DNA from: Verrucomicrobiota bacterium
Lineage (GTDB): Bacteria; Verrucomicrobiota; Kiritimatiellia; CAIQIC01; JAGNIJ01
Direction: 5' to 3'
Length of the DNA: 64,000 nucleotides
NCBI GenBank assembly: GCA_022710725.1
Contig: JAKLGK010000002.1
Coordinates: 248,001-312,000 of the forward strand
In this document: piece after piece, positions 26,037 through 35,523 of the stretch
Position numbering within the stretch: position 1 is the stretch's first letter
How the letters are laid out: each line of letters opens with the position of its first letter
The notes under the pieces: generated by a model
What the model saw: the letters and a program-made list of their open reading frames with translations, nothing else
The model's database searches: none
What the model was told of the DNA's origin: nothing
Program-made: the position numbers and the translations under genes

Positions 26037-27113
26037 TCAGGCCAATTCCTCGAACCGGCGGATCTGCTGCTCGGTGATCTGCCGGATATCGCCGCCCGCC
26101 GCGAGGACGCGGTACCACTCCACGATCCACCGGACCGTCTCGGCCAGGCTCAAGCGCGGCGCCCAGTTCAGCAGGTTGAAGGCCTTGGACGAGTCCAGCT
26201 TCAGGAACCGGTCTTCGTGCGGATAGACTTCGGTGTCCGGCTTCCAGGACTGCTCTCCGCCCCATGCGTTGATCACCTGCTCCACGAGCCAAGCCACGGG
26301 CTGGTTGCTCTCCTCGCGTGGCCCGAAGTTCCAGGCCTCGGCGCAGGAGGCCGGGTTCTCCCACAGCTGCTCCGCGATCAGCTGGTAGCCGCCGAGCGGC
26401 TCCAGCACGTGCTGCCACGGGCGGATCGCGCCGACCATGCGTAGGGCGACGTTCTGCCCGGCGAGCAGCGATTTCATGACGTCGGGCACCAGGCGGCCCG
26501 GGGTCCAGTCGCCGCCGCCGATCACGTTGCCCGCGCGGACTGTGGCGACGCCGGCCGGGTACTTGCCGTCCGACTCCGGGCCGAAGAAGGAGGTCCGGTA
26601 GGCCGCCGCCACCAGTTCGGCGCAGCCCTTGCTGCTGGCGTAGGGGTCGCGGCCGCCCATCGGCTCGAACTCGCGGTAGGGCCAGTGCCAGTTCTTGTTC
26701 TCGTAGCACTTGTCGCTGGTCACGACCACCACGGCGCGCACACCGGGCGTCTGGCGCACGGCCTCGAGCAGGTGGACCGTGCCCATGACGTTGGTCCGGT
26801 AGGTTTCCACCGGCTGCTGGTAGGAGAACTGCACCAGCGGCTGCGCGGCCATGTGGAAGACGATCTCCGGCCGGACCCGCTGCAGGGTTTCCAGGATGGG
26901 GCCCGGCGTCGCGATGTCGGCGACCACGGACTCCATGCCGTCGCCGACGCGGGCCAGCTCGAACAGGCTGGGCTGGGTCGGCGGGGGCAGGGCGAACCCG
27001 GTGAGCTGCGCGCCCTTCTTCTGGAGCCACAGGGACAGCCAGCTGCCCTTGAACCCCGTGTGCCCGGTGACCAGGACCTTCTTGCCGCTCCAGAAATTCG
27101 GATTCATTGCCAC
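26037..27113 (-). CDS. rfbG: CDP-glucose 4,6-dehydratase
   Basis: Converts CDP-glucose to CDP-4-keto-6-deoxyglucose. 358 residues with [18 protein letters not shown], the diagnostic RfbG start, [14 protein letters not shown], the catalytic [11 protein letters not shown] and [12 protein letters not shown]. It overlaps the rfbF end by 10 nt. Together the pair commits glucose-1-phosphate to CDP-deoxysugars. Confidence 0.95.
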   Translation of the reverse strand: MAMNPNFWSGKKVLVTGHTGFKGSWLSLWLQKKGAQLTGFALPPPTQPSLFELARVGDGMESVVADIATPGPILETLQRVRPEIVFHMAAQPLVQFSYQQPVETYRTNVMGTVHLLEAVRQTPGVRAVVVVTSDKCYENKNWHWPYREFEPMGGRDPYASSKGCAELVAAAYRTSFFGPESDGKYPAGVATVRAGNVIGGGDWTPGRLVPDVMKSLLAGQNVALRMVGAIRPWQHVLEPLGGYQLIAEQLWENPASCAEAWNFGPREESNQPVAWLVEQVINAWGGEQSWKPDTEVYPHEDRFLKLDSSKAFNLLNWAPRLSLAETVRWIVEWYRVLAAGGDIRQITEQQIRRFEELA

Positions 27114-27880
27114 ACCTTCCAGGGCGGCTTACCGGAGGCCCACAGGTCCTCGAGGAGCATCTTGTCCCGCAGCGTGTCCATGTTCTGCCAGAATCCCCCG
27201 TGCCGGTAGGCCGAGAGCTGGCCGTCGTGCGCCATCTTCTGCAGCGGTTCCTGCTCCCACGTGGTCGAGTCGCCGGCGATATAGTCGAAGACCCCGGGCT
27301 CCAGCACGAAGAACCCGCCGTTGATCCACGCGCCGTCCCCCTGCGACTTTTCCCTGAAATGCGGGATCTTCGTCTGCTTCTCCGAGAGGTTGAACGCGCC
27401 GAACCGGCCGGGCGGCTGGACGGCGGTCAGGGTGGCCAGCGTCTTCTGTTCCTTGTGAAAACCGATCAACGCGCGAATGTCGAGGTCGGTCAGGCCGTCG
27501 CCGTAGGTCATGCAGAACGTCTCGTCCCCGACGTACGGCCGGACGCGTTTCAGCCGGCCGCCGGTCAGCGTCTTGTCGCCGGTGTCGATCAGCGTCACCT
27601 TCCACGGCTCGACGGAATGCTGGTGGACTTCCATCTTGTTGTTCCGGAGGTCCAGCGTGACGTCCGACTGGTGCAGGAAGTAGTTGGCGAAGTACTCCTT
27701 GATGACGTAAGCCTTGTAGCCGCAGCAGATAATGAAGTCATTGATCCCGTGGGCGGAGTAGATCTTCATGATGTGCCAGAGCATCGGCTTCTCGCCGATC
27801 TCCACCATGGGCTTCGGGCGCAGCGCGGTCTCCTCCGTCAGCCGCGTGCCGAACCCGCCGGCCAGTATGACAGTCTTCAT
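27104..27880 (-). CDS. rfbF: Glucose-1-phosphate cytidylyltransferase
   Basis: Makes CDP-glucose from CTP and glucose-1-phosphate. 258 residues from the ATG at 27880 (GGGGACG upstream). Signature [18 protein letters not shown], then [37 protein letters not shown] and [10 protein letters not shown]; these match RfbF closely. Overlaps rfbG by 10 nt. Confidence 0.95.
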   Translation of the reverse strand: MKTVILAGGFGTRLTEETALRPKPMVEIGEKPMLWHIMKIYSAHGINDFIICCGYKAYVIKEYFANYFLHQSDVTLDLRNNKMEVHQHSVEPWKVTLIDTGDKTLTGGRLKRVRPYVGDETFCMTYGDGLTDLDIRALIGFHKEQKTLATLTAVQPPGRFGAFNLSEKQTKIPHFREKSQGDGAWINGGFFVLEPGVFDYIAGDSTTWEQEPLQKMAHDGQLSAYRHGGFWQNMDTLRDKMLLEDLWASGKPPWKVWQ

Positions 27881-27973
27881 GAATCGTCCCCGATCGTGAC
27901 GGCCCTGCAAACAATGGGCTTTGTTCCTACCCCGTGGCGCGGCGATTGGCAAGCCTAATTGCCGGCCGCGCCG

Positions 27974-28621
27974 TCACGAAGCCCACGCGCCGTCCGGCCC
28001 GGTCGCGCGCCAGGCGCGCCGGTCGGCGTCGTATCGCTTGATGATGCGCGCCGGGGCGCCGACGGCCACGCTGAAATCCGGCAGGTCGCCCGTGACCACG
28101 GAGTTGGCGCCGACCACGCAGTGCCGCCCGATGCGCACGTGGCCGGCCACGCTGGAATTCGCGCCGATCCACGAGCCCGCGCCGATGTGGACCTCCCCGC
28201 ACACGGTGATCGGCTGGGCCTTCACGCTCCGGTCGGGATCGAGGTACGTGTGCTGGTTGTCCGCGATGAAGCAGCGGTCGGCGATCATGACGTCCTCCCC
28301 GATCTCCACCCGCTGGACGCAGGAAATCTGCGTGAAGTGGCCGATGTAGCAGCCCCGCCGGAGCGCCAGCTCGGGGGTGAACGTCTGCGCGGGCTCCGTC
28401 CATGGATAGCTTTCCAGGGCCCGCAGGATCACGTGGTGGCCGATGACGACCCCGTCCTCCACCTGGATGCGCCGGGCCCCGTACAGCCGGACCTGTTCCC
28501 CCAGCGCGATCCCGCGGCCCGCGCGGGCAAGCCGCCCGAGAAGGTAGTGGCGGATGCACACGGCCCGCAGCTTGCCCCAGGCCGTGAATCCCGCGCCCAA
28601 CCAGCCGAGAAACCTGTTCAT
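27974..28621 (-). CDS. Hexapeptide-repeat acyltransferase
   Basis: 215 residues with a left-handed beta-helix: repeated I/V-G-x-x units such as VVIGHHVIL, CYIGHFTQI, VEIGEDVMIADRCFIADN, SWIGANSSVAGHVRIGRHCVVGANSVV, ending VAVGAPARIIKRYD. Typical of WcaB/WbbJ-type O-acetyltransferases that modify nucleotide sugars or lipid-linked oligosaccharides in the cytoplasm. It follows the flippase gene with a 37-nt gap. Confidence 0.85.
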   Translation of the reverse strand: MNRFLGWLGAGFTAWGKLRAVCIRHYLLGRLARAGRGIALGEQVRLYGARRIQVEDGVVIGHHVILRALESYPWTEPAQTFTPELALRRGCYIGHFTQISCVQRVEIGEDVMIADRCFIADNQHTYLDPDRSVKAQPITVCGEVHIGAGSWIGANSSVAGHVRIGRHCVVGANSVVTGDLPDFSVAVGAPARIIKRYDADRRAWRATGPDGAWAS

Positions 28622-28658
28622 ATCCCATCCCTTCCGTTCTGCCGCGCGGCAGCCCGTC

Positions 28659-30197
28659 TCAATTCTTTCCGCCGCCTTTTTTGGCGAACGTGCCGAGCAC
28701 CAGGTGCAGGTCCGATTTCTGCATCAGGCCCAGCAGGACCATCGCCAGCGCCATCCACACCAGCGCCGCCGCCAGCACCGCGAGGCTGCCCCAGCCCGCC
28801 AGGTAGTTCGCGCTCCACCGGCAGCCGAGGAGGCTGATCAGCAGCAGGAGGAGCAGCCGCACGGGTTTCAGGTCGTCCCAGATCAGCCAGCGCCAGACCC
28901 GCAGCCGCCCGCCCAGGTACAGGACCAGGAGCGCATAACTGGTGACCGCCGCCAGGGCCGCGCCCCGTTCGTCCAGCCGCGGCACCAGGATCAGGTTCAG
29001 CTCGATGTTGATGATCGCCGCGGCCAGGGAGGCCGCGCCGACCCGGGCGTTTTCGTTGAAGCCGAGCAGCACGCGGCCGACGATGACGAACAGGAAGGAA
29101 AACAGGGGCAGCGGGGCCAGCCAGACCAGGATGGGCGCCGCGTCGAGGAACTTGGCGCTGCTCAACACGCGGATGATGGGGTCCCCGAGGTACACCAGCG
29201 CGGCGCCGAAGGGGAGCCCGATGAGCAGCGCGTACCGCAGCATGTTGGTCAGGTGATGCCTGAGTTCGGGATGGTTGGCCAGCTCGTGGATCGAGCAGCC
29301 CTCGACCCGGTTCCGCAGCTTAAAGAACTCGATCAGGAGGATGTCCAGCACGGCCAGCCCGACCATCAGGCCGACCATGGCGATATTCGTGCACAGGGCG
29401 TAGTTCGCCACGGCTTCCGTGTCCATGAAGTAGACCAGGACGTAGCGGTCCTGCACCATGAACAACCGCTCGCCGAGGATCAGGGGCACGAGGGGCACGC
29501 CGAAGCGAAGGACCTCCGCCAGTTCGGCCCGCGACGCGCGGGCGGGCCAGACCCGGTCGAAACGGATCCAGCGCTGCATGAGCGCCGCGGTCAACGCGAG
29601 CCAGATGACCCATATCCACAGGATGTGCCCCACCTGGAGGCGGCCCCACCAGAAAAACGGGATGAGGGGAATGAACCAGGTGTCGCCCTGGAGCAGCTGC
29701 GCGATGCGCGACAGGGCGTACTTGGACAGGCCCAGGAAGTAGTGGAAGTACTGGTTGAGATGCACCGTCAGCACCAGCAGCAGCCCGCAGGCCAGGATGT
29801 CGGACCCGGAGAGGCGGATCTTGCCCATCGGCAGCCACGCGAGCCAGCCCATGCCCGCCAGCGCCAGCGCCACGGACAGCCCGCCGAAATACAGCAGGAT
29901 CGTCTTGAACATCCCGTTCTGGTAGTCGTCCGGCCGCCCCGGGATTTTGCGGAGGAGGAATTCCAAGCTTCCCAGGGAGGACACCATCATGACGAACGTG
30001 ACGGTGTTGTTGATCAGCGTCAGCGTCCCGTACTGCTCCTTGCTCAACAGCTCCGCGAGGATCTTCAGCCGGATCGGGCTCAAGATGAACCGCAAGGCCA
30101 CGAAGCCGAACGAGGCGAAGAAGATGTTCACCAGGTGCGCCCAGCGCGACGGAATCCGGCCCGCCTCGACTTCGGATTCTGCCAGGAACTGGTTCAC
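28659..30197 (-). CDS. Wzx-type polysaccharide flippase
   Basis: 512 residues with about 12 to 14 membrane helices and the MATE-like pattern of lipopolysaccharide/exopolysaccharide translocases (FGFVALRFILSPIRLKILAELLSKEQYG at the start, then ALCTNIAMVGLMVG and a final double helix). It should flip lipid-linked repeat units across the inner membrane. Belongs to the polysaccharide_synt family; Wzx is a role assignment from context. Confidence 0.85.
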   Translation of the reverse strand: MNQFLAESEVEAGRIPSRWAHLVNIFFASFGFVALRFILSPIRLKILAELLSKEQYGTLTLINNTVTFVMMVSSLGSLEFLLRKIPGRPDDYQNGMFKTILLYFGGLSVALALAGMGWLAWLPMGKIRLSGSDILACGLLLVLTVHLNQYFHYFLGLSKYALSRIAQLLQGDTWFIPLIPFFWWGRLQVGHILWIWVIWLALTAALMQRWIRFDRVWPARASRAELAEVLRFGVPLVPLILGERLFMVQDRYVLVYFMDTEAVANYALCTNIAMVGLMVGLAVLDILLIEFFKLRNRVEGCSIHELANHPELRHHLTNMLRYALLIGLPFGAALVYLGDPIIRVLSSAKFLDAAPILVWLAPLPLFSFLFVIVGRVLLGFNENARVGAASLAAAIINIELNLILVPRLDERGAALAAVTSYALLVLYLGGRLRVWRWLIWDDLKPVRLLLLLLISLLGCRWSANYLAGWGSLAVLAAALVWMALAMVLLGLMQKSDLHLVLGTFAKKGGGKN

Positions 30198-30262
30198 GGT
30201 CGATTATGACTACCGGATACCCGCCGTTCAGGCCAGAGCAAAAGCGGCGGGCTCAAACGGGG

Positions 30263-31015
30263 CTAGAACACCCAGCCCGCGCTGAACAGCTCGGCCTCCT
30301 CGTGGACCAGCGCCGCGCTGACGGCGAGCCAGAGGGACTCGAACCGGTACCGCGCGCCGATCCGCAGGCTCGTCTTGTCGGTCTGCTCGATGTCCAGCGT
30401 CTCCTCGGCGAACACCGATCCGTCCTCGAGCAGGGTTGTGTAGTGGTAGTTGCCGTCCTCGTACGCCAGCGTTTCGGGGCCCGCGTACAGGGTGAATCCC
30501 CCGCGGGTGTAACTGGCGACCAGGCCGAGGATCAGCTCCGTGAACTCGAGCGATCGCTCGTTGGTGTGGCTCCCGATGTGCTCATCCCACAGGCGCTCGT
30601 CCGAGAAGTCCTCCGTCGCGTAGGACAACTGCCCGTAGGCCGAGAGGTCGAACCCGTTCTTCTCCCACAGGAGGCCGCGCAGGCCCGCGCCGAAGGTCCC
30701 GCCTTCGCCGGAGATGTCCGGGTGATCGCTGTTGCGGGCCTCGTCGATCAGGGCCGCCACGAGGAACACGTCCAGCCTCGGGCCCAGCGCCAGCGCCCCG
30801 TGCAGGCTGAAAAGATCCCAGCTGAAATCGGGAGTGGTCAGGTTCTTGTACACGGTGTCGATCGTGTAGTTCGCCGTGAAATTCTCGAACCCCGCGCCGA
30901 CCTGCCATCCATCCGCCGTCCGGCTCGAAACCTCGGCCAGCATCTGCCCGTGCGACAGGGCGGCCCGGAGAAGCAGCGCGCCGGCCGCGAGGCCGATACG
31001 GGATGGGCGTTTCAT
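30263..31015 (-). CDS. Putative outer-membrane beta-barrel protein
   Basis: 250 residues with signal peptide (IGLAAGALLLRAALSHGQ) and alternating amphipathic strands through the whole length (for example WQVGAGFENFTANYTID, SLRIGARYRFESLWLAVSAAL), ending in the aromatic SAGWVF expected of an outer-membrane barrel. No named family recognised. Could be part of polysaccharide secretion or only a neighbour. Transcribed away from the lipoprotein gene at 31234. Confidence 0.6.
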   Translation of the reverse strand: MKRPSRIGLAAGALLLRAALSHGQMLAEVSSRTADGWQVGAGFENFTANYTIDTVYKNLTTPDFSWDLFSLHGALALGPRLDVFLVAALIDEARNSDHPDISGEGGTFGAGLRGLLWEKNGFDLSAYGQLSYATEDFSDERLWDEHIGSHTNERSLEFTELILGLVASYTRGGFTLYAGPETLAYEDGNYHYTTLLEDGSVFAEETLDIEQTDKTSLRIGARYRFESLWLAVSAALVHEEAELFSAGWVF

Positions 31016-31118
31016 GAGTTAGGCTCCGTTTAATCCGACCCTTGGCTGGCCATAGGCGCGGGAATATCCGGGAAATGGGAGGGGGGTGTCAACAGCGGAG
31101 CGACCGGCCGGTTATCGC

Positions 31119-31154
31119 TTGATCCCGGCCGGGGTTCCGTATATACGGTACCCC
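31119..31154 (+). promoter_or_regulatory. Promoter overlapped by 24-bp palindrome
   Basis: TTGATC (31119-31124), a 17-nt spacer and TATACG (31142-31147) form a plausible sigma70 promoter for the lipoprotein gene at 31234. Bases 31131-31154 form a 24-bp palindrome with a single mismatched pair, centred on CCGTATATACGG and covering the -10. It sits between two divergent genes, so it may be an operator for both. Confidence 0.5.
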
Positions 31155-31233
31155 CCGTGGTGAATCGGCATCCGACGGACTGCAGGGAAGCGTCGCGGAC
31201 GCCGGGCCGATCCGCCGTAGAGGAGCCCGATCC

Positions 31234-31791
31234 ATGTTAAAGCGCTTTCTTCTGATTTTCCTGCTGCTGGCGGGCGTCGGCCTGCTGGCCGGTGTCACGG
31301 GTTGCGAGGACAGCAACGACGGCGGCGATGATGTGGTCGATGTCGAGCCGACCGATAACTCGGATGATTCGGCGGATGACGACGCCGACCAGGCCGACGA
31401 CGACAGCGACCAGTCGAATGACGATGCGGCGGACCAGCAGGACGATGTCACGCCGACTCCGGAGCCCGAGCCCGAGCCCGAACCCGTATCCGTCAACCTG
31501 ACCGGCGACTGGCAGCGGCCCGGCCTGGGCTCCATCTACCGCCTGAACCAGAGAGGCGTATCGCTCCAAGGCGCCTACTTTGAGTTGGAAGACCCGTATG
31601 TCAGCGGCGACATCGCCGGCACCGTCGTCGGCTCGATCATCGAGATGGATGTCGCCGTCCATTACACGGACGGCATCCGGACCGATTTCGTCGCCCACAA
31701 GTCCGGCTCGATCATCAGTTCGGACCATATCCGGCTCGTGGTGACGTCCAGCCCGGTGGCCCAGGGGCAGGTCCAGAACTGGTATCGTTGA
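31234..31791 (+). CDS. Lipoprotein with acidic linker
   Basis: 185 residues. Signal LLIFLLLAGVGLLAGVTGC ends in a lipobox cysteine. About 50 residues of almost pure Asp/Ser/Ala/Gln follow, then a Pro-Glu repeat (PTPEPEPEPEPEP), then a ~100-residue beta-rich globular domain beginning VSVNLTGDWQRPG. The acidic and PE segments look like an extended, hydrated spacer holding the domain away from the membrane. Function unknown; the globular part resembles small lipocalin-like or 'NLTGTWxx' domains. Confidence 0.7.
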   Translation: MLKRFLLIFLLLAGVGLLAGVTGCEDSNDGGDDVVDVEPTDNSDDSADDDADQADDDSDQSNDDAADQQDDVTPTPEPEPEPEPVSVNLTGDWQRPGLGSIYRLNQRGVSLQGAYFELEDPYVSGDIAGTVVGSIIEMDVAVHYTDGIRTDFVAHKSGSIISSDHIRLVVTSSPVAQGQVQNWYR

Positions 31792-31798
31792 CGCCGGA

Positions 31799-32803
31799 TC
31801 AGAGGAAATTCGGCAGGACGGCGGCCAGCTGCTGCGCGATGGATTCGTGACCGGCCGCGTTGGGGTGGCCGTCCGCCAACCGGTCCTGCCTGGCGATTTC
31901 CACGGGCACGATCGGGACGTCGGCGTGATGCACGATGTCCGGGAGCGGTGAGTTCTCGGGCAGCAGAAGCCGGGCCACCACGATCTGGATGCCCCGGTCC
32001 CGCAACTCCCTCCGCATCCGGGTGAGGCGGAGCTGTGCCTCGGCCCAGGCTTTCTGGTCTCTATCCTGCCACGTGAGCTCGTGAGCGAGCTGCGGGTTCT
32101 TCTTCTCCAGCGTGGCCGTCCAGGCCGACTGGTACTTCATGTTGATGAACTGGTAGAGGTGGCTGTGGGTCTGCAGCCATCGCTTGCCCGGGATCGGCAG
32201 GGTGGTCTTCTTCCGCGGCACCACCAGGTACCCGCGCTCCGCGTGGAACGAGGGCGCCAGGTCGTTGCCGACCAGCCCCACGACCACCAGGTGCGGCTTC
32301 AGGGGGATGACCTTGTCCGCGATTTCCTGGCAGTACTGTATCAGGTTGTATCCGGACACCCCGGCGTTGATGACTTCGACCTCTCTGAACCCCGCCGGGG
32401 GCGGCAGCTCCGTCTGCAGCCGGGCCGGCCACGCCTGTTCGTACTTCACTCCCATGCCGAAGGTGAACGAGTCGCCGACGCACACGACCCGGAACACCCC
32501 GGGCCGCGGCTCCGTCGAGCATTCCGGGCCGCGGAACCCCATCGAGTTGACGGCGACCTCGCTTCCGTAGGACGTGCCGTCGTAGCCCGGCTTGAGCTCG
32601 TAGGCCAGGTCGGGATCCGTCGATTCCACGTACATTCCCCGTTCGTACAGGATGATATCCCCGAGGTGGGCCAGCCGGCACACCCATTCGCCCAGCGCCA
32701 GGGCGACGACCAGCGAGACGCCCATCATCAGCAGGATGCCCAGCCACCGGAAGCGCTTCCGCGGCTTCGGGGGGGTTACGGAAGTACCGGTACTTTTTTC
32801 CAT
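31799..32803 (-). CDS. Membrane-anchored SGNH/GDSL hydrolase
   Basis: 334 residues: short basic tail, one membrane helix (LGILLMMGVSLVVALALGEWV), then a periplasmic SGNH domain with VCVGDSFTFGMGVKYEQAW (block I), GLVGNDLAP (block III) and DGHPNAAGHESIA (catalytic Asp/His). The frame is open far upstream but ATG 32803 has GGAGAG six bases before it. It overlaps the AlgJ-like gene upstream by 28 nt. Likely removes or transfers acetyl groups on the exported polymer. Confidence 0.8.
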   Translation of the reverse strand: MEKSTGTSVTPPKPRKRFRWLGILLMMGVSLVVALALGEWVCRLAHLGDIILYERGMYVESTDPDLAYELKPGYDGTSYGSEVAVNSMGFRGPECSTEPRPGVFRVVCVGDSFTFGMGVKYEQAWPARLQTELPPPAGFREVEVINAGVSGYNLIQYCQEIADKVIPLKPHLVVVGLVGNDLAPSFHAERGYLVVPRKKTTLPIPGKRWLQTHSHLYQFINMKYQSAWTATLEKKNPQLAHELTWQDRDQKAWAEAQLRLTRMRRELRDRGIQIVVARLLLPENSPLPDIVHHADVPIVPVEIARQDRLADGHPNAAGHESIAQQLAAVLPNFL

Positions 32804-33807
32804 CCCGTGCTCTCCGTGAATTCGCGCGCGCTCAAACACCAGATGACCAGCTTCTTTCCGGACAGGTACGCCGGGTCGGCCTTGATCCGGCGGTAGAAGT
32901 TGATGCGCGACGGCGTGGCGCCCGAACCGCGCACGCCCAGCACGTCCACGGCCGTCCCGAGCTCCAGCGCCAGCTGGTCGGCCAGGCCGGCGCCCGCCGC
33001 CTGCATGTCGGCGCCCGCGTGGAAGATCAGGTTGTGGCTGTCGCCGAGGAACACGAGCGGGCTCGCGCGGTCGTCCGCGGGCGGCGCCCCGGCCGCGTCG
33101 CGGACGAAGCGGAGCGGGAGCTTCTCCCTGGGCAGGTCCGGGCGGTTCAGCGACGACCAGAGGTCGCCCGTGATCTCCACGTCCCGGGTCTCCGGGGCCC
33201 AGTCGCGCCGGGGCAGGTCCGTCGCCCAGGGCCGCGAGAAAATCTCCCCGGCGAGCTTCCGCGCCGCGACGATGCACGCCTGGCCGGACCAGTGCGTGTC
33301 CTGCTTGCAGTACAGCGCCGGGCCGGCGGCCTTGGCGGCGAGGAAGTCGTCCGTCAGGTCCAGCACGCACACGCCGGCCTGGCGGAGCTGCTCGTAGAAC
33401 TCGCGGTGGAACTCGTCCGCGCGCCCCGCGGGCGGGGCGTCGCTCACGCCTTCGGGATAGATGACAGCCTTGGGCGGCACCGGGACGAAGATCAGCTCGA
33501 CGCCGGCCTTCGCGAGCTGCTGCTGGAAATCCACGATCGCGGGCAGGGGATCGGCCGACGCCGGGTCGGTGGCGCGGCTGACGGCCGCCGCGTCCTCGCC
33601 CCAGAACCGGCCCGCGCCGAGGTGCCGCAGCTCCGCCGGCAGGAACAGCCAGCCGCCCAGCCCTTCCACCGCCGTCGCGCCGGCGGCTTCCGCCGCCGCG
33701 GCCTTCTCCGCGCACAACGCGCGAAACGACGCCGAATCCTGCGCCCAGGCCGCGACGGCCCACAGTGCCGCCGAAACGGCGGCGGATGCCAGTTGTGCAG
33801 TGCGCAT
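32776..33807 (-). CDS. AlgJ/AlgX-like acetyltransferase
   Basis: 343 residues with signal peptide (VSAALWAVAAWAQ). SGNH-like AlgJ/AlgX signature: GLGGWLFLPAELRHL, the DTHWS motif and VFLGDSHNLI, plus a C-terminal RGSGATPSRINFYR. AlgJ-type proteins work with an MBOAT partner to O-acetylate polymers in the periplasm. Start overlaps the stop of the upstream AlgJ-like gene by one base (TAATG). Confidence 0.82.
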   Translation of the reverse strand: MRTAQLASAAVSAALWAVAAWAQDSASFRALCAEKAAAAEAAGATAVEGLGGWLFLPAELRHLGAGRFWGEDAAAVSRATDPASADPLPAIVDFQQQLAKAGVELIFVPVPPKAVIYPEGVSDAPPAGRADEFHREFYEQLRQAGVCVLDLTDDFLAAKAAGPALYCKQDTHWSGQACIVAARKLAGEIFSRPWATDLPRRDWAPETRDVEITGDLWSSLNRPDLPREKLPLRFVRDAAGAPPADDRASPLVFLGDSHNLIFHAGADMQAAGAGLADQLALELGTAVDVLGVRGSGATPSRINFYRRIKADPAYLSGKKLVIWCLSAREFTESTGWKKVPVLP

Positions 33808-35522
33808 TACTCCGTAACCTCTCCCCAGCAGGGATCTTCCAGCATCAGCCGATCGTCGTCAAGTTCGGTGCGGTTGATGGCCTCGTATTGGACGGCGACG
33901 TCCGCCCAGTTCTTCACCTGCAGCCGGATCGACTGCCCGGCCCGGAGGCGCGCGGCCGGTTCCCAGACGTTGTCGCGCATGCTCCATGCGTAGACCAGCG
34001 CCTCGCCGCCCGGCACCGGCCCGGAGGGCCGGGCGATGTCCACGAGATGGATCGCGACGATGTGGTCCTTGTAGGGGACGCTCCCGGGCTTCGGCACGGG
34101 CGCGATGGCCGCCACGGTGCCGGAGAGCGTCTCCACCGTTCCCGGCGCCGGCACGAGGAAGGTCGCGGGCGGCGGTTGGCCGAGGGACAGCTCCACGGGC
34201 TTCCAGTCCCCGACGGCCAGCTCGCGCGCGGCGAATTCCCAGACCACGACGCGCTTGCCCGCGAGGCGGTCGCGCCCGCGCGCCAGTTCCTGCGCCAGCA
34301 TCTGGCGCGTCGCGTGGGCGCCGGCGTCGTTGCGCACGATGCGGTCGACCGGCCGCTGCAGGCAGAAGCTCAATTGCTCCACGAACCCCGCGTTCCCGCC
34401 CCAGCCCATGGAGTCAAGCGAGTAGATGTTGCAGAAGCTGTCGCCGAGGAACAGCACGTCCGAGGCGGCGTCCGCCTGCCAGAGGAGTCCTCCGGCCGTC
34501 AGCACGGGATGGATCGTCGCCGCCTCGGGCGGGAAGAGATCGCTGCCGGCGGGCAGCTTCAGCATCAGCGCGATGTCGCCGTGATTGGTGATGGCCTGCG
34601 CGTCCCGGCGGTACCCCGCCGGCGCCGCGTCGGGAAGCCCGGCGATGTCCCGGAGATACGCCGCCAGCGCCTCCGCCGTGCGCTCCATGGATTCCGGTCG
34701 CCAGTGGGTGTCCGTCGCGAGGAACTGGGGCTCGCCGGTTTCCCGGCGCGCGCGCGCCAGCTCGTCCGCGGCGTCGAACACGTGCGCGCCGCTCATGCGC
34801 AGCCGCGTGATGAAGTCCGCGTAGGACGGGTTCTGCAGGGCTTCCTCGCGGCCCTCGTAGGCGCGCGAGAACCGCTCCGGGTGGACCATGGGCTTGACCG
34901 GCGCCGGCATGACGACGAGCTTGATCCCGCGCTTCGCCAGCTGGTCCCGGAACCGGGCGATGGACGCCACCGGGTCGGGGTGGGGGGCGGCTTCCCACTC
35001 GGAACCGCCCGCGGCGCGTTTCCGGAGCTGTTTCGGGTCCAGGAACCCCGGGCCCGCCAGGTAATCGATCTCCGGCCGGTAGAACAGCCAGCCGTCGCGC
35101 CCGACGTACGTCTTTTCATTCCCGACCCCGAGCCAGCGCGTCAGGGCGTACTGCGCGCGGGGCAGCACGGCCTGGCCCAGGCGCGACGACTGTTCCAACT
35201 CGTCCTCGTAGGCGTGGATGTCGCGCAGGAGCAGGGCGTTCAGGGCGGCGACGCGCCGGAAGAACGGGCCCGGCCGTTCCGGCCATTGCCGGAAGGCCCG
35301 GACGGCGCACTTGAACGTGTCGTAGCACTGCGGCAGCGCGTCGGCCCGCCGGCCCGCGCGGTGCTCGCCGATCTCCCGGGCGTGCTGCCACGCGGGCACG
35401 GCGCCGATGGTCGCGAGGAAGGCGAAGAACAGGAGCCGGACCAGGCCGCGGGAAATATCCGTGTGGCCGATCTCGATCTTCGCGATGTCTTCGCGGCTCA
35501 ATGTCTGTTTCGGCGCGCTCAT
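33807..35522 (-). CDS. AlgJ/AlgX-like acetyltransferase, large
   Basis: 571 residues with one N-terminal membrane helix (RGLVRLLFFAFLATIGAVPAW). Shows YVGRDGWLFYRPEIDYL, the catalytic ATDTHWRPESM and DVLFLGDSFCN of the AlgJ/AlgX group, then a C-terminal beta-rich domain of about 170 residues that may bind polymer. It begins one base after the MBOAT stop. Two different AlgJ-type enzymes with one MBOAT suggest two acetylation positions or a transferase/esterase division. Confidence 0.85.
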   Translation of the reverse strand: MSAPKQTLSREDIAKIEIGHTDISRGLVRLLFFAFLATIGAVPAWQHAREIGEHRAGRRADALPQCYDTFKCAVRAFRQWPERPGPFFRRVAALNALLLRDIHAYEDELEQSSRLGQAVLPRAQYALTRWLGVGNEKTYVGRDGWLFYRPEIDYLAGPGFLDPKQLRKRAAGGSEWEAAPHPDPVASIARFRDQLAKRGIKLVVMPAPVKPMVHPERFSRAYEGREEALQNPSYADFITRLRMSGAHVFDAADELARARRETGEPQFLATDTHWRPESMERTAEALAAYLRDIAGLPDAAPAGYRRDAQAITNHGDIALMLKLPAGSDLFPPEAATIHPVLTAGGLLWQADAASDVLFLGDSFCNIYSLDSMGWGGNAGFVEQLSFCLQRPVDRIVRNDAGAHATRQMLAQELARGRDRLAGKRVVVWEFAARELAVGDWKPVELSLGQPPPATFLVPAPGTVETLSGTVAAIAPVPKPGSVPYKDHIVAIHLVDIARPSGPVPGGEALVYAWSMRDNVWEPAARLRAGQSIRLQVKNWADVAVQYEAINRTELDDDRLMLEDPCWGEVTE

Positions 35523-35523
35523 G

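Noticed and set aside
31330..31490. Asp-codon-rich repeat taken as a possible tandem DNA repeat
   Set aside because: Explained by the low-complexity acidic and PE linker of the lipoprotein; codons vary and no exact DNA unit repeats more than a few times.
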